A stretch of 64,000 bases of DNA from JAHQVI01 sp963727575 (GCA_963727575.1 CAVSIA010000018.1:39110-103109), one strand, 5' to 3'; positions 29,824 through 39,869 are shown, counted from the stretch's first letter. Numbers and translations are program-made. The notes: generated by a model not told the origin, from the sequence alone.

Positions 29824-29842
29824 CCCCGGCCTTGAGCCGGGG
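29824..29842. repeat. GC-rich palindromic repeat unit
   Basis: CCCCGGCCTTGAGCCGGGG is an almost perfect palindrome (arms CCCCGGC/GCCGGGG). It is related to the units at 13617 and 29887 and shares the GTCG...CCCAT flanks with the 13617 copy. It lies in the 190-bp gap between convergent tautomerase and amn genes. Confidence 0.6.
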
Positions 29843-29886
29843 CCCATGGACCTGCGCATCGTGCGTGTTCCGGCAATGAGATATTT

Positions 29887-29909
29887 GGGGCCCGGATCAA
29901 GTCCGGGCC
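29887..29909. repeat. GC-rich palindromic repeat unit, second copy
   Basis: The unit GGGGCCCGGATCAAGTCCGG continues as GCC; the core CCCGGATCAAGTCCGGG pairs with itself. It lies 45 bases after the 29824 unit and in opposite orientation, as in paired extragenic palindromes. It could also serve as a terminator for the convergent flanking genes. Confidence 0.6.
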
Positions 29910-29951
29910 GGCGAATGCGACGACATCAATGCCAGCGTGAACCGCCGTCGC

Positions 29952-31409
29952 CTATTGAAACGGCGGCTCGTCGAAGGCGCGGAGCTTGCGGCTGTGGAGG
30001 CGGTTGACGCCGCGTTCGCGCAGGATGCGGATCGCCTCCAGCCCGATCATCAGATGCTGGTCGATGCGCTGCCGGTAAAAGGTGTCCGCCATCCCGCGCA
30101 GCTTGATCTCGCCGTGAAGCGGCTTGTCCGACACGCAGAGCAGCGTGCCGTAGGGGACGCGGAGGCGGAAGCCGTTGGCGGCGATGGTCGCGCTCTCCAT
30201 GTCGATGGCGATCGCCCGTGACCGGTTGAAGCGGCTGTAAAGCTCGTTGAAGCGCAGCTCCCAGTTGCGGTCGTCGGTGGTCACCACGGTTCCGGTGCGC
30301 ATCCGCAATTTCAGGTCCTGGTCGGTGAGGCCGGTGATGCGCGACACCCCGTCCTGCAGAGCGACCTGGATCTCCGCGATCGGCGGCACCGGCACCGAGA
30401 CCGGCAGGTCATGATCGAGGACGTGGTCTTCGCGCTCATAGGCGTGGGCGAGCACATAATCGCCGAGCTGCTGCGACCGGCGCAGTCCGCCGCAATGGCC
30501 GATCATCAGCCAGCAATGCGGACGCAGCACCGCCAGATGATCCGTGATCGTCTTGGCGTTGGACGGGCCGACGCCGATATTGACGAGCGTGATGCCGAGG
30601 CGGTCGGGCCGGATCAGGTGGTAGGCCGGCATCTGTTGCAGCGGCTTGCGCGTGGTTGCGCTCCCGGCGCCCGAGGCCGGATCGGTGACGATGTTGCCCG
30701 GTTCGACGAAAGACGTGTAGCCTTCGCCGCCTCCGCCGGTCGCCGCCAGCGTCCGGCCATAGGTGATGAAGGCGTCGACATAGCGCTGATAGTTCGTGAA
30801 CAGAACGAAGCGCTGGAAGTGCCGCGCATGCGTGCCGGTGTAATGATGCAGGCGCTGGATCGCCAGATCGACACGCTCGGCGGTGAACAGCGACAGCGGC
30901 CGGACTTCTCCGGCTGCGGGCCGCGAGGTGCCGTTGGCGATAGCGTCGTCGATCGTGCCCAGATCCGGCATGGCGAACACCGCCTGGAGCGCGTGGATGT
31001 CGTCCGGCTGCAATTCGGCCGTCGCCTCGTCGACGACGAAGGGCAGCGGGATGGCCCGCGTCGAGACGCCGACCTCGAACGGCACCTTGTGATATTCGGC
31101 AAGCCGCTCGAGCTGAACCTTGTAGTAGTCGCGAAAAATCGCAGGCTGGGTCAGCGTCGCCGAATAGCGTCCGGCATAGGGCAGCGTGCCCCAGGACGGC
31201 CGGGAATTGTAGACCAGCGCCTCGTGACTCGCCGAGACCCTGACCTCCGGATAGCAGGCATCCTTCACCGGCGAGCCCACCCGCTCCCCTTTAAGAAAGC
31301 GCTGAAAGCGATCGCGCACGCGCCCGGCCATCTCGTCATAGATCGCACAGATGCGGTCCAGCGCGTCATTTGCGTCGGCAAAGGTCTCGAACTTGGCTTT
31401 CTTGGTCAC
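29952..31409 (-). CDS. amn: AMP nucleosidase
   Basis: Cytoplasmic enzyme splitting AMP into adenine and ribose-5-phosphate, 485 residues with an intact frame, the usual length. The N-terminal AMP nucleosidase domain reads YPEVRVSASHEALVYNSRPS and GRYSATLTQPAIFRDYYKVQ. The C-terminal nucleoside-phosphorylase-like domain has NIGVGPSNAKTITDHLAVLR, MIGHCGGLRRSQQLGDYVLA and the purine-site AIAIDMESATIAANGFRLRV. It stands alone, convergent with the tautomerase gene; its promoter lies in the 113-bp gap to galM. Confidence 0.95.
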   Translation of the reverse strand: MTKKAKFETFADANDALDRICAIYDEMAGRVRDRFQRFLKGERVGSPVKDACYPEVRVSASHEALVYNSRPSWGTLPYAGRYSATLTQPAIFRDYYKVQLERLAEYHKVPFEVGVSTRAIPLPFVVDEATAELQPDDIHALQAVFAMPDLGTIDDAIANGTSRPAAGEVRPLSLFTAERVDLAIQRLHHYTGTHARHFQRFVLFTNYQRYVDAFITYGRTLAATGGGGEGYTSFVEPGNIVTDPASGAGSATTRKPLQQMPAYHLIRPDRLGITLVNIGVGPSNAKTITDHLAVLRPHCWLMIGHCGGLRRSQQLGDYVLAHAYEREDHVLDHDLPVSVPVPPIAEIQVALQDGVSRITGLTDQDLKLRMRTGTVVTTDDRNWELRFNELYSRFNRSRAIAIDMESATIAANGFRLRVPYGTLLCVSDKPLHGEIKLRGMADTFYRQRIDQHLMIGLEAIRILRERGVNRLHSRKLRAFDEPPFQ

Positions 31410-31522
31410 GGTGCCCTAACAGCGTCGACTCACGATTCTGCGTTATTTAGCAGAAATTCCCATCAGCACCGATGACGACGCTGCGACACCCGGATTTTCC
31501 GCGCCGGGGCCTGGCGGATCGA

Positions 31523-32552
31523 CTAGGCCGCCCGGCCGAATCGGTATTCGGTGGTTTGCCGGTATGGCTCGCCGGGGCGAAGAATGGCTTGCGGAAAATA
31601 AGGCCGGTTCGGCGAATCCGGCCAGGTCTGCGCCTCGAGGCAGAAGCCGGCATGAGCGCGGTAGACCACGCCGCCGAGGCCGGGGATGCTGCGCGCCGCG
31701 TGCTCGCCGTCATAGAATTGCAGGCCCGACTCGGTGGTCCAGACCTCCAGCTCGACGCTGGACTGCGCGCCGCGAGCGGTTGCCGCGCGGCGTAGGGCTC
31801 CTCGCGCCGCCGAAAGGCAGAAATTGTGGTCATAGCGACGGTCGTCGCCCGAGCCGCCGCCGATGGCGCGCGGGCTGCGGAAGTCGAACGCCGTCCCGGC
31901 GACCGGGATCACCTCGCCGGTCGGGATCAGCTCATCGTCGACCGGCAGATAGGCGTCCGCCTCGATCTGCATGCTGGTGGCCAAGCATTTCGGTGGCGCC
32001 GCCGTCGTCGAGATTGAAATAGCTGTGATGGGCAAGATTGCAGAGCGTGGCGGCGTCGGTCGTGGCGGCGAGATCGATGGCGAGTCGGCCGGAGGCGCAG
32101 ACCGCGTACGTGCACGCAATGTCGAGATTGCCGGGAAAACCCATCTCGCCGTCGCGCGCCCGGTAGCGGAGCGTGGCGAAATCCGGGCCGATTTCCGCCA
32201 GGGTCCAAATCTGCCGCCCGATGCCGGCCGTCCCGCCATGCAGACAGTGCTTGCCGCGGAAGTTCGTGTCCGCCTGCCACGTCCGGCCGTCAATGGTGAA
32301 ACGACCGTCGCGAATGCGGTTGGCATAGCGGCCGACGATGGCGCCGAAATGCGGGGAATACTCCGGATAAGGATCGAAGTCCTCAAAGCCGAGCACCAGA
32401 GGAAACGGGTGCCCGGCGAGGCGCAGATCCTGAACGGCCGCGCCCCAGGTGAGGATGTTCGCGGTCAGACCGCCGCCGCGGATCGTCGCGCGCTCAACCG
32501 GCCGCCCGTCGCCCAGTTGGCCGAACCGCTCCGCGCGCCCCGCCTCGCTCAC
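31523..32552 (-). CDS. galM: Aldose 1-epimerase (frame break near 31980)
   Basis: Mutarotase interconverting alpha and beta anomers, about 343 residues. The N-terminal part includes GRYANRIRDGRFTIDGRTW and HGGTAGIGRQIW. The catalytic His is in LCNLAHHSYFNLDDGG. After a frame change near 31980 the rest follows (EADAYLPVDDELIPTGEVIP), ending with the catalytic Glu in HAGFCLEAQTWPDSPNRPYF. One base change restores the frame. It is the last gene of the sugar operon, and its ATG overlaps the stop of the lactonase gene by 4 bases. It fits a pathway that oxidises the beta-anomer of galactose or arabinose. Confidence 0.9.
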
Positions 32553-33418
32553 AGAATGACCCGCGGTTCCGGCTTGCCCGTCGCGGCGATGTCGAGGACG
32601 AAGGTTTTCCCCGCGTCCCCGTCTCCGGCGCGCTGGTCGTCGCTCATCCCCTGCCAGGCCGAGGTGATCAGCAGCCGGTTCAGATCCCGCCCGATGAACG
32701 CCGGGCAGCTCGGCTGCCGGGTCGGCATCGGCACGCTGCGCAAGAACTCGCCCTGCGGCGAGATGACGTTGAGGCAGTGCCCGCCCCAGCAGGCGTTCCA
32801 GATCGTGCCGTCCGCGTCGACCACCGAGCCGTCGAGGCTTCCCTTATGCGGCCGCCAGTCGACGAGCACGCTGGGCTCCCCGCGCGGCAATCCGGTTGCA
32901 GGATCGACGGCCACCGTCATCAGCAGGCCCGCCGTCGTGTCGGTGAAATAGGCGGTCGCGGCGTCGGGCGAGAAGCAGATCGAGTTGGGGATCGAGATGT
33001 TCGGATAGAGCGTGCGCAGCTCGCCCTTGAAGAACCAGTAGATCGCGCCGGCGCCGGCCTCGTGCTTCTTGCCCATGGTGCCGATCCAGATCGCGCCCGA
33101 CGGATGCACGCGGCCGTCATTGGAGCGCGTCGCGGCGTTGTCGGCTTCGAGCGGATGATGAAGCGTGAGCGCGTTTGTCGCTGCGTCGCGCAGATAGAGT
33201 CCGTCCTCGGTGGCGATGAGCTGCGTGCGCTCGTCGACGACGCCGAGCATGCTGCCCATCACCGGCAGGTCGTGAACGACCGTCTCGCCCTTGCCGAAAT
33301 CATGCGCGAGCAGCCGCTTGCCGGCGATGTCGAACCACCACGCCGTGTCGAGTGCGATATCGTAGGTCGGGCCTTCGCCGAGTTCGCACACCGTATTGTC
33401 GAAAATCCGCGCGTCCAT
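32549..33418 (-). CDS. SMP-30/gluconolactonase-family sugar lactonase
   Basis: Six-bladed beta-propeller metal-dependent hydrolase of 289 residues, intact frame. Metal ligands of the family are visible: Glu in CELGEGPTYD (~residue 14), Asn in DNAATRSNDGRVHPSGAIWI and in SIPNSICFSPD, and Asp in KGSLDGSVVDADG. It opens sugar lactones made by the dehydrogenase of this operon, giving the aldonic acid. Context (DgoK, DgoA, IlvD/Edd) points to galactono- and/or arabinono-lactone. It sits 3 bases downstream of dgoA and overlaps galM by 4. Confidence 0.9.
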   Translation of the reverse strand: MDARIFDNTVCELGEGPTYDIALDTAWWFDIAGKRLLAHDFGKGETVVHDLPVMGSMLGVVDERTQLIATEDGLYLRDAATNALTLHHPLEADNAATRSNDGRVHPSGAIWIGTMGKKHEAGAGAIYWFFKGELRTLYPNISIPNSICFSPDAATAYFTDTTAGLLMTVAVDPATGLPRGEPSVLVDWRPHKGSLDGSVVDADGTIWNACWGGHCLNVISPQGEFLRSVPMPTRQPSCPAFIGRDLNRLLITSAWQGMSDDQRAGDGDAGKTFVLDIAATGKPEPRVIL

Positions 33419-33421
33419 GCC

Positions 33422-34066
33422 TCACCTCCCAAAGATTTTGTCATATGCCGCAATGGCCGCGCGCGCCTTGCGCCCGACCTCCTCCGCCGACGCGCCCGGC
33501 CGATAAAGGCTTGACCCGAGGCCGAACGTGCGGATGCCCGCTTCTCCGTAGGCGGCGAAATCGGCTTCGGACACGCCGCCCACAGCACCGACCACCACAG
33601 CCGGCGGCAGCACCGCGCGGATCGCCTTGATGCCGTCCACGCCGAGCACGCTGGCGGGGAAGAACTTCAGCGCCGAGGCGCCGCTGCGGATCGCCAGCAG
33701 AGCTTCGGTCGCGGTGAACACGCCGGGCATGGTGATCATGCCGTGCTGCGACGCGCGCACGATCACGTCGGGCTCGACATTGGGGCTGACCATCAGCCGC
33801 CCGCCGGATGCGGCGAGCCGGTCGACGTCGCCCGCCTCCAGAACGGTCCCGGCGCCGATCAGGCAGCCCGGCGGGGCAAGCTTTGCAGCGCGTTCGATGG
33901 AGAGGAAAGGGTCGGGAGAATTCAGGGGGATCTCAATGGCTTCGAAGCCGGCTTCGATCAACGCGCCGACGACGGCCTCGGTTTCCTCCGGACGGATGCC
34001 GCGCAGAATGGCGACGAGCGAGCGCCTGAGATCGGGCCAGGGAATGCGGGCCGCGTCAGCTGTCAT
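33422..34066 (-). CDS. dgoA: 2-dehydro-3-deoxy-6-phosphogalactonate aldolase
   Basis: Class I aldolase of the KDPG/KDPGal family, 214 residues. It cleaves the phosphorylated keto-deoxy acid to pyruvate and glyceraldehyde-3-phosphate. The active-site Glu/Arg stretch VAILRGIRPEETEAV lies near residue 20 and the Schiff-base Lys in GASALKFFPASVLGVDGIKA near residue 130. The start at 34066 is chosen because the protein then begins MTADAARIPWPDLRRSLVAI; a frame to 34141 lies inside dgoK. It overlaps the dgoK end by 11 bases. The RGIRPEE form and the adjoining kinase favour the galactonate (dgo) over the gluconate (eda) version. Confidence 0.92.
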   Translation of the reverse strand: MTADAARIPWPDLRRSLVAILRGIRPEETEAVVGALIEAGFEAIEIPLNSPDPFLSIERAAKLAPPGCLIGAGTVLEAGDVDRLAASGGRLMVSPNVEPDVIVRASQHGMITMPGVFTATEALLAIRSGASALKFFPASVLGVDGIKAIRAVLPPAVVVGAVGGVSEADFAAYGEAGIRTFGLGSSLYRPGASAEEVGRKARAAIAAYDKIFGR

Positions 34067-34991
34067 GGTTCGAACCTCCCTCCGGCGCCCACAAGGCGCA
34101 TCCCGCGCTCCACAACCCGCGCCGCACCGCCTCCTCCGCATCGCATAGGCGCACCGCGATGTCGCTCGCCTCTAGCGCACTTCGGTAAAGCTCCGCAAGG
34201 CGGCCGGACGCAACCAGCACGACACCGCCGATGCGCGAATAGCGTGCGGTGACGCCGGCAAGCTCGACGCCGATCAGCAGGCCGGAGAGCCGAGCGGCAC
34301 CTTCCGCAAGCGGAGCAAACCGGAGGAGCTGGCCGGAGCGGATCTGGAACAGCAGATTGGCGATCGTCTGCGGTTTTTCAGTCGCCAGCTTGACGGCATT
34401 AAGGAAGGCGGGATCGTCTGCTGCGACCGGCGCCGAGGTGTCGACCGCGGCGCTCAGGATCGAGTGTCCGGCGAGGACCGCGAACAGCTCGCCGGTCAAA
34501 TAGGTGGAGAATGCGGAGACCGTGCCGTCGCGCAATTTCACCCATTTCGAGTGCGTTCCCGGCATGCATATGAAGGCGGAGCGTATGCCCTCGGCAGTCA
34601 GCCCGAGAAGCTGGGTCTCCTCGCCGCGCATGACGTCGGGCGCCTCGGCCTTGCGCTGCGCGATGCCGCCGAGGATGCGAATGTCGCGGCGCTCGCCTTC
34701 GATCGCGACCGCGCTCCCGGCGATGTCCGCGAGGTCCGCGGGCGTGTCGAGATAGCCCGCCTCGCGCCAGCCCTGCCTCGCCCCCGCCATGCCGCAGATC
34801 ACCACCGGCAGCGGCGCCTCGGCCCCGAGCGCCGCCAGATGGCTCTCCAGCACCGCGCCGAACCCGATGCCGGCCGCGCGGGTCATCCCCTCATCGCTGC
34901 GCCGCTCGGCGAGCACCGAACCGTCCCGGCCGAGAAGCCAGAGCCGGAACGACGAGGTGCCCCAATCGACGGCGGCGCAGAACGGCGTCAT
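34056..34991 (-). CDS. dgoK: 2-dehydro-3-deoxygalactonokinase
   Basis: Sugar-acid kinase of the DgoK family, 311 residues, intact. It phosphorylates 2-keto-3-deoxygalactonate with ATP. The start has the actin-fold phosphate motif (AAVDWGTSSFRLWLLGRDGS). The middle has VICGMAGARQGWREAGYLD and IRSAFICMPGTHSKWVKLRD, both family hallmarks. It lies between the sugar dehydrogenase gene (7-base gap) and dgoA (overlap), forming the core of the De Ley-Doudoroff galactose route. Confidence 0.93.
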   Translation of the reverse strand: MTPFCAAVDWGTSSFRLWLLGRDGSVLAERRSDEGMTRAAGIGFGAVLESHLAALGAEAPLPVVICGMAGARQGWREAGYLDTPADLADIAGSAVAIEGERRDIRILGGIAQRKAEAPDVMRGEETQLLGLTAEGIRSAFICMPGTHSKWVKLRDGTVSAFSTYLTGELFAVLAGHSILSAAVDTSAPVAADDPAFLNAVKLATEKPQTIANLLFQIRSGQLLRFAPLAEGAARLSGLLIGVELAGVTARYSRIGGVVLVASGRLAELYRSALEASDIAVRLCDAEEAVRRGLWSAGCALWAPEGGSNHDS

Positions 34992-34998
34992 CTCGGCA

Positions 34999-35770
34999 TC
35001 ATCCGGTCACCACCACGCCGGCGTCAACAACAAGCGCCTGCCCGGTCATCACCGTCGAGGCGGCGGAGGCGAGAAACAAGGTCGGCTCGACCATGGCTTC
35101 CGGCGGGATTTCGACCTTCAGGCATTGCTTGGCGATATGCGACTTCGAGCGCCTCCTCGCTCGCCCACAATTCGCGCTGGCGATCGGTCAGCACCCAGCC
35201 TGGGGTCAGCGTGTTGACGCGGATATTGTCGGGCCCGAGCTCGCGGGCGAGCACGCGGGTCAGGCCGTTGATGCCCGCCTTCGCCGTCGCGTAGACCGGA
35301 TATTCGGCGTTGCCCATCATGTAGGACACGGAGGAGAAATTGATGATCGAGCCGCCGCCTATTTCGCGCATCCCTGGCGCGACCGCCTGGATGGCGAAGA
35401 AGTGGTGGCGGAGGTTGACGTTGATCATGTGGTCCCAGTCCTCGACGCTGAAATCGTCGAGCGTATGGCGGTTGTCCCAGGCGGCATTGTTGATCAGCAC
35501 CGAGATGGCCCCATGCGCCTCGGCGGTCTTGGCGATCGCGTCCTGGAGCGCGGCAATATCGGTGACGTCGCAAGGGATGAAGAGCGGGCGCGTGCCGTAG
35601 GTCTTCTCGATCCGGTCGCAGACCGCGGTCGCATCCGAGCGCTGGACGAAGCCGACCTTGGCGCCCTGGGCGATGAAGCCCTCGGTCAGAAATTCGCCGA
35701 TGCCGGAGCCACCCCCGGAGATGAACACCGATTTGCCCTTGATGTCATGGAATGTCGCGGAGAATTTCAT
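34999..35770 (-). CDS. SDR sugar 1-dehydrogenase (frame break near 35140)
   Basis: NAD(P)-dependent short-chain dehydrogenase, about 257 residues, probably the first oxidative step (galactose or arabinose to lactone). The cofactor motif is SVFISGGGSGIGEFLTEGFI (~residue 15-34), followed by VLINNAAWDNRHTLDDF. The catalytic Ser/Tyr/Lys lie in INFSSVSYMMGNAEYPVYAT and AKAGI. After ~35140 the frame changes and the end reads HIAKQCLKVEIPPEAMVEPT ... VVDAGVVVTG; one extra G at GTCGCATATC explains it. It lies 17 bases downstream of the dehydratase gene. The substrate is inferred from neighbours only. Confidence 0.87.
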
Positions 35771-35787
35771 CGGCGGCCTCGCAAGCG

Positions 35788-37530
35788 TTAGTGGGAATCT
35801 TTGGCCACCGCATGGCCGCGGCAGCCCTTCAGGAAGTCGAAATCGGCGCCGGTGTCGGCGCCCATGACGTGGTCGTGGAACAGCCGGGCGTAGCCGTTGT
35901 CCGGCGGCACGACCGGATTGCGCCACGCTTTCAGCCGGGCTTGGATTTCCGTATCCGGAACATCGAGGTGCAGCCGCCGCTTCGGCACGTCCAGCTCGAC
36001 CATGTCGCCGGTACGGACGATCGCAAGCGGCCCGCCCGCCGCCGCTTCGGGGCTGGTGTGCAGCACGACGGTGCCGTAGGCGGTGCCGGACATGCGCGCG
36101 TCGGAGATCCGCACCATGTCGGTAATCGCCTTGCGCAGGACCTTCGGCGGCAGGCCCATATTGCCGACCTCGGCCATGCCCGGATAGCCTTTCGGCCCGC
36201 AATTCTTCAGCACCATGACGCAGCTCTCGTCGATGTCGAGCGCCTCATCGTTGATCTTGGCCTTATAGTCGTCGATGTCCTCGAAGACCACGGCGCGGCC
36301 CCGGTGCACCATCAGATGCGGCGAGGCGGCGGACGGCTTCAGCACCGCCCCGTTGGGCGCCAGATTGCCCCGCAGCACGGCGATGCCGCCTTCCGCGGTC
36401 AGCGCCTTTTCGGCTGGGCGGATGACGTCCTCGTTCCAGTTGCGCGCGTCCTTGACCTGCTCCCACTGGCTCTGCCCGGACACCGTCAGCGCATCCTTGT
36501 TCAGAAGCCCGGCCTCGCCGAGCATCTTCAGCACCACCGGCAGGCCGCCGGCATAAAAGAACTCCTCCATCAGATATTCGCCCGACGGCATCAGGTTGAC
36601 GATGGTCGGCACTTCGCGGCCGAGCCGGTCCCAATCGTCGAGCGTCAGGTCGACGCCGACGCGGCCGGCAAGCGCAAGCAGGTGAATGACGGCGTTGGTC
36701 GATCCGCCGATGGCGCCGTTTGCGCGGATGGCGTTTTCGAAGGCGGCCCGGGTCAGCACGTCGGACGGTTTCAGATCCTCCTTGACCATCTCCACGATCC
36801 GCCGTCCGGTCAGATGCGCCATTACCCGTCGACGGCTGTCGACGGCCGGAATCGCCGCATTGCCCGACAGCGCCATCCCGAGCGCTTCGGCCATCGAGGC
36901 CATGGTGGAGGCCGTGCCCATGGTGTTGCAGGAGCCCGGCGAGCGCGACATCGCCTGCTCGGCTTCGAGAAAATCCTCCTGGCTCATGGTCCCCGCCTTG
37001 ATCGCCTCCGACATCTGCCAGAGCGCGGTGCCGGAGCCGACCCGCTCGCCGCGGAACCAGCCATTGAGCATCGGCCCGCCGGTGACGACAACGGCCGGGA
37101 TGTCGACCGAGGCCGCGCCCATCAGCAGCGCCGGCGTGGTCTTGTCGCAGCCGACCATCAGCACGACGCCGTCGAGCGGGTTGCCGCGCAACGCCTCCTC
37201 CACATCCATCGAGGCAAGATTGCGGAACATCATCGCCGTCGGCCGCAGCGTGCTTTCGCCCGTGGAGAACACCGGAAACTCCAGCGGCAGGCCGCCCGCC
37301 TCGTAGACGCCGTGCTTCACCCGCTCGGCCAGGTCGCGCAGATGCGCATTGCAGGGCGTGAGCTGCGACCAGGTATTGCAGATCCCGATCACCGGGCGGC
37401 CATCGAACAGATCGGCGGGCAGGCCCTGGTTCTTCATCCAGGAGCGGTGATAGATGTTGTCGCGCGTGGTGCCGCCGAACCATTCGCTCGACCGCAGTTT
37501 GCGCGGCCAGGGCGCGGGCTTGAATGTCAT
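35788..37530 (-). CDS. IlvD/Edd-family sugar-acid dehydratase (arabinonate/galactonate type)
   Basis: Iron-sulfur dehydratase of 580 residues, intact frame, which turns an aldonic acid into its 2-keto-3-deoxy form. The N-terminus (PAPWPRKLRSSEWFGGTTRD) is typical of the L-arabinonate dehydratase subgroup. Cluster cysteines are in GICNTWSQLTPCNAH, MVGCDKTTPALL and SPGSCNTMGTAST. Characterised rhizobial members of this subgroup accept L-arabinonate, D-fuconate and D-galactonate. With DgoK and DgoA next to it, D-galactonate is a likely physiological substrate. No separate DgoD-type galactonate dehydratase was seen. GguC precedes it 113 bases upstream. Confidence 0.9.
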   Translation of the reverse strand: MTFKPAPWPRKLRSSEWFGGTTRDNIYHRSWMKNQGLPADLFDGRPVIGICNTWSQLTPCNAHLRDLAERVKHGVYEAGGLPLEFPVFSTGESTLRPTAMMFRNLASMDVEEALRGNPLDGVVLMVGCDKTTPALLMGAASVDIPAVVVTGGPMLNGWFRGERVGSGTALWQMSEAIKAGTMSQEDFLEAEQAMSRSPGSCNTMGTASTMASMAEALGMALSGNAAIPAVDSRRRVMAHLTGRRIVEMVKEDLKPSDVLTRAAFENAIRANGAIGGSTNAVIHLLALAGRVGVDLTLDDWDRLGREVPTIVNLMPSGEYLMEEFFYAGGLPVVLKMLGEAGLLNKDALTVSGQSQWEQVKDARNWNEDVIRPAEKALTAEGGIAVLRGNLAPNGAVLKPSAASPHLMVHRGRAVVFEDIDDYKAKINDEALDIDESCVMVLKNCGPKGYPGMAEVGNMGLPPKVLRKAITDMVRISDARMSGTAYGTVVLHTSPEAAAGGPLAIVRTGDMVELDVPKRRLHLDVPDTEIQARLKAWRNPVVPPDNGYARLFHDHVMGADTGADFDFLKGCRGHAVAKDSH

Positions 37531-37643
37531 TCCAATTCTCCAATTGCGGGATGCGGGCTTGGCTTACCGTCTCGCGCGCAGGCTCATGGCCTTGCGAGCC
37601 GGTCTGCGCCACTCATCTCCGCGGTCATCGATTGCGGCGGTCG

Positions 37644-38648
37644 TCAAAGCGCCGTGACGCGGTGGACGGGCGGCGCATCGGCCTCCCGGCTGACGGCGAG
37701 CGAATTTCTCAGCGCAAGGCCGAAATCCGGCGCCTCGATCTCGAACAGGTCTCCCGACTCGGCGCGGATGCCGTCGGCGAAGGACAGCGTCGCCGTCCCG
37801 AACATGTGGACGTGAACGTCGCCGGGCTGCCGGAACAGACCATATTTGAAATGATGATGCTCGAGATTGACGATGGTATGCGACATGTTCGCCTCGCCGG
37901 ACAGGAACGGCTTCTCCCAGACCACCTCGCCGCCGCGGCGGATGCGCGAGCGGCCCTGAATGTCCTCCGGCAGATCGCCGACCAGGATTTCCGGACCGAA
38001 CGAGGCCGGGCGCAGCTTGGAATGGGCGAGGTACAGGTAGTTGATCCGCTCCATGACGTGGTCGGAGAATTCGTTGGCGAGCGCGAAGCCGACGCGGAAC
38101 GGCGTGCCGTCGTCGCCGATCACGTAGACGCCGGCGATCTCCGGCTCCTCGCCGCCATCGTCGGCGAATTCGGGCGCGGTCAGCGGGCCGCCGGGCGCGA
38201 CGGCCATGACGCCGTTGCCCTTGTAGAACCATTCCGGCTGCACTCCGGCGATGCCGTGGCTCGGCTTGCCGCCGTCAAGCCCCATGCGGAACATCTTCAT
38301 CGAGTCGGTGAAGTTCGCCTCCATCTCGGCGGCGGCGCTGGCATGCATCGCGTCGCGCGTCGATGCGGAGCCGAGATGGGTGAGGCCGGTGCCGGTCAGA
38401 TGCAGATGCGCAGGGTCCGGATGGGTGATCGGCAGCAGCAGCCGGCCCTCCTCATAGGCCGCCTCCAGATCGACCGCCTCGCCAAGGCCAAGCTCGCGGA
38501 TCCGTGCGCCGAGCCCGGCGCCGGACCGCGCGGCGTCGAGGGCAAGGTCATAGACGCTCGACGCTCCGTTGACGGCATAGGCCTCGGTCCCCTCGCGCAC
38601 GACGACGCGCAGGCGGCCGGCCTTGTCTTGGATCTGGGAAAGCAGCAC
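37644..38648 (-). CDS. gguC: GguC family protein (fumarylacetoacetate-hydrolase fold)
   Basis: A 334-residue protein of the GguC family, a branch of the FAH superfamily regularly encoded after gguAB. The FAH-like C-terminal half has VYVIGDDGTPFRVGFALANE, MERINYLYLAHSKLRPASFG and EANMSHTIVNLEHHHFKYGL. A negatively charged metal-site region (EPEIAGVYVIG) precedes these. Its reaction is not firmly established; a hydrolase or dehydratase step on a keto-deoxy sugar acid is suggested by fold and context. The frame is intact; gguB ends 11 bases upstream. Confidence 0.85.
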   Translation of the reverse strand: MLLSQIQDKAGRLRVVVREGTEAYAVNGASSVYDLALDAARSGAGLGARIRELGLGEAVDLEAAYEEGRLLLPITHPDPAHLHLTGTGLTHLGSASTRDAMHASAAAEMEANFTDSMKMFRMGLDGGKPSHGIAGVQPEWFYKGNGVMAVAPGGPLTAPEFADDGGEEPEIAGVYVIGDDGTPFRVGFALANEFSDHVMERINYLYLAHSKLRPASFGPEILVGDLPEDIQGRSRIRRGGEVVWEKPFLSGEANMSHTIVNLEHHHFKYGLFRQPGDVHVHMFGTATLSFADGIRAESGDLFEIEAPDFGLALRNSLAVSREADAPPVHRVTAL

Positions 38649-38659
38649 GGGACCTCTCC

Positions 38660-39869
38660 TTACGCCTTGTTCTTGTTGTAGACGTCGAAAATCACGGCAG
38701 CGAGCAGTACCAGGCCCTTGATCACCTGCTGCCAGTCGATGCCGATGCCAAGGATCGACATGCCGTTATTCATCACGCCCATGATGAATGCGCCGACGAC
38801 CGCGCCGACGACCGTGCCGATGCCGCCGCTCATCGAGGCGCCGCCGATGAACACCGCCGCGATCACGTCCAGCTCGAAGCCGAGGCCGGCTTTCGGCGTC
38901 GCGGTATTGAGGCGCGCGGCGAAGACGAGCCCGGCCAGCGCGGACAGCATGCCCATATTGATGAAGGTGAAGAAGGTCAGCCGCTCGGTGTTGATGCCGG
39001 ACAGCTTGGCTGCGTTCTCGTTGCCGCCGAGAGCGTAGATGCGACGGCCGAGCGTCGTGCGGCTGGTTATGAAGGAGTAGACGCCGATCAGCAGCGCCAT
39101 GACGATCAGCACGTTGGGCAGGCCGCGAAACGCGGACATCAACCAGGTCAGATAGATAATGGCGACGGCGATGACCGTGTGCTTCGCCAGGAAGAAGGCG
39201 AAAGGCTCTTCGAGATGCCCATATTTCTGCGCTTGGGCGCGCCCGCGCATTGCCATGTAGAACAGCGCCGCCGCCGATACGACGCCGAGCACCATGGAGA
39301 AGAAGTTGAAGCCGTTGCCGCTGCCTATCAGGTCGGGGATGAAGCCGGAGGAAAGCGACTGGAATTCGCGCGGAAACGGACCGATCGAGCGGCCGTTGAG
39401 CAGGCCGAGCGAAAAGCCCTTGAACACCAGCATCCCCGCCAGCGTAACGATGAAGGACGGAATCCGGAAATAGGCGACCCAATAGCCCTGCGCTGCGCCG
39501 ATGGCCATGCCCGTGGCCAGGCAGATAATTGACGCGGTGAGATAACCGAAGCCGTAGGTGACGATCAGCACGGCGGCCAGCGCACCGATGAAGCCGCTCA
39601 CGGAGCCGACCGAAAGGTCGATATTTCCCGACACGATGACCAGCAGCATCCCCACCGCCATGATGACGATATAGCTGTTCTGCAGCACGATGTTGGTCAG
39701 GTTGACCGGCTTCAGCAGGACGCCGTCGGTGGCGATCTGGAAGAAGGCCATGATGGCCACCAGCGCAAACAGGATGCCGTATTCGCGCATGTGGTGGCGG
39801 ATGAAATCCGAGTAGGAGGTGGTCTCCTGCTGCGCGGCGGCGCGCTCTTCCTGTGCAATAGCCATAGGC

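Noticed and set aside
31436..31455. TTCTGC/GCAGAA inverted repeat between amn and galM
   Set aside because: A 6-bp stem with a long AT loop; could be a promoter element or chance, and nothing else supports it.
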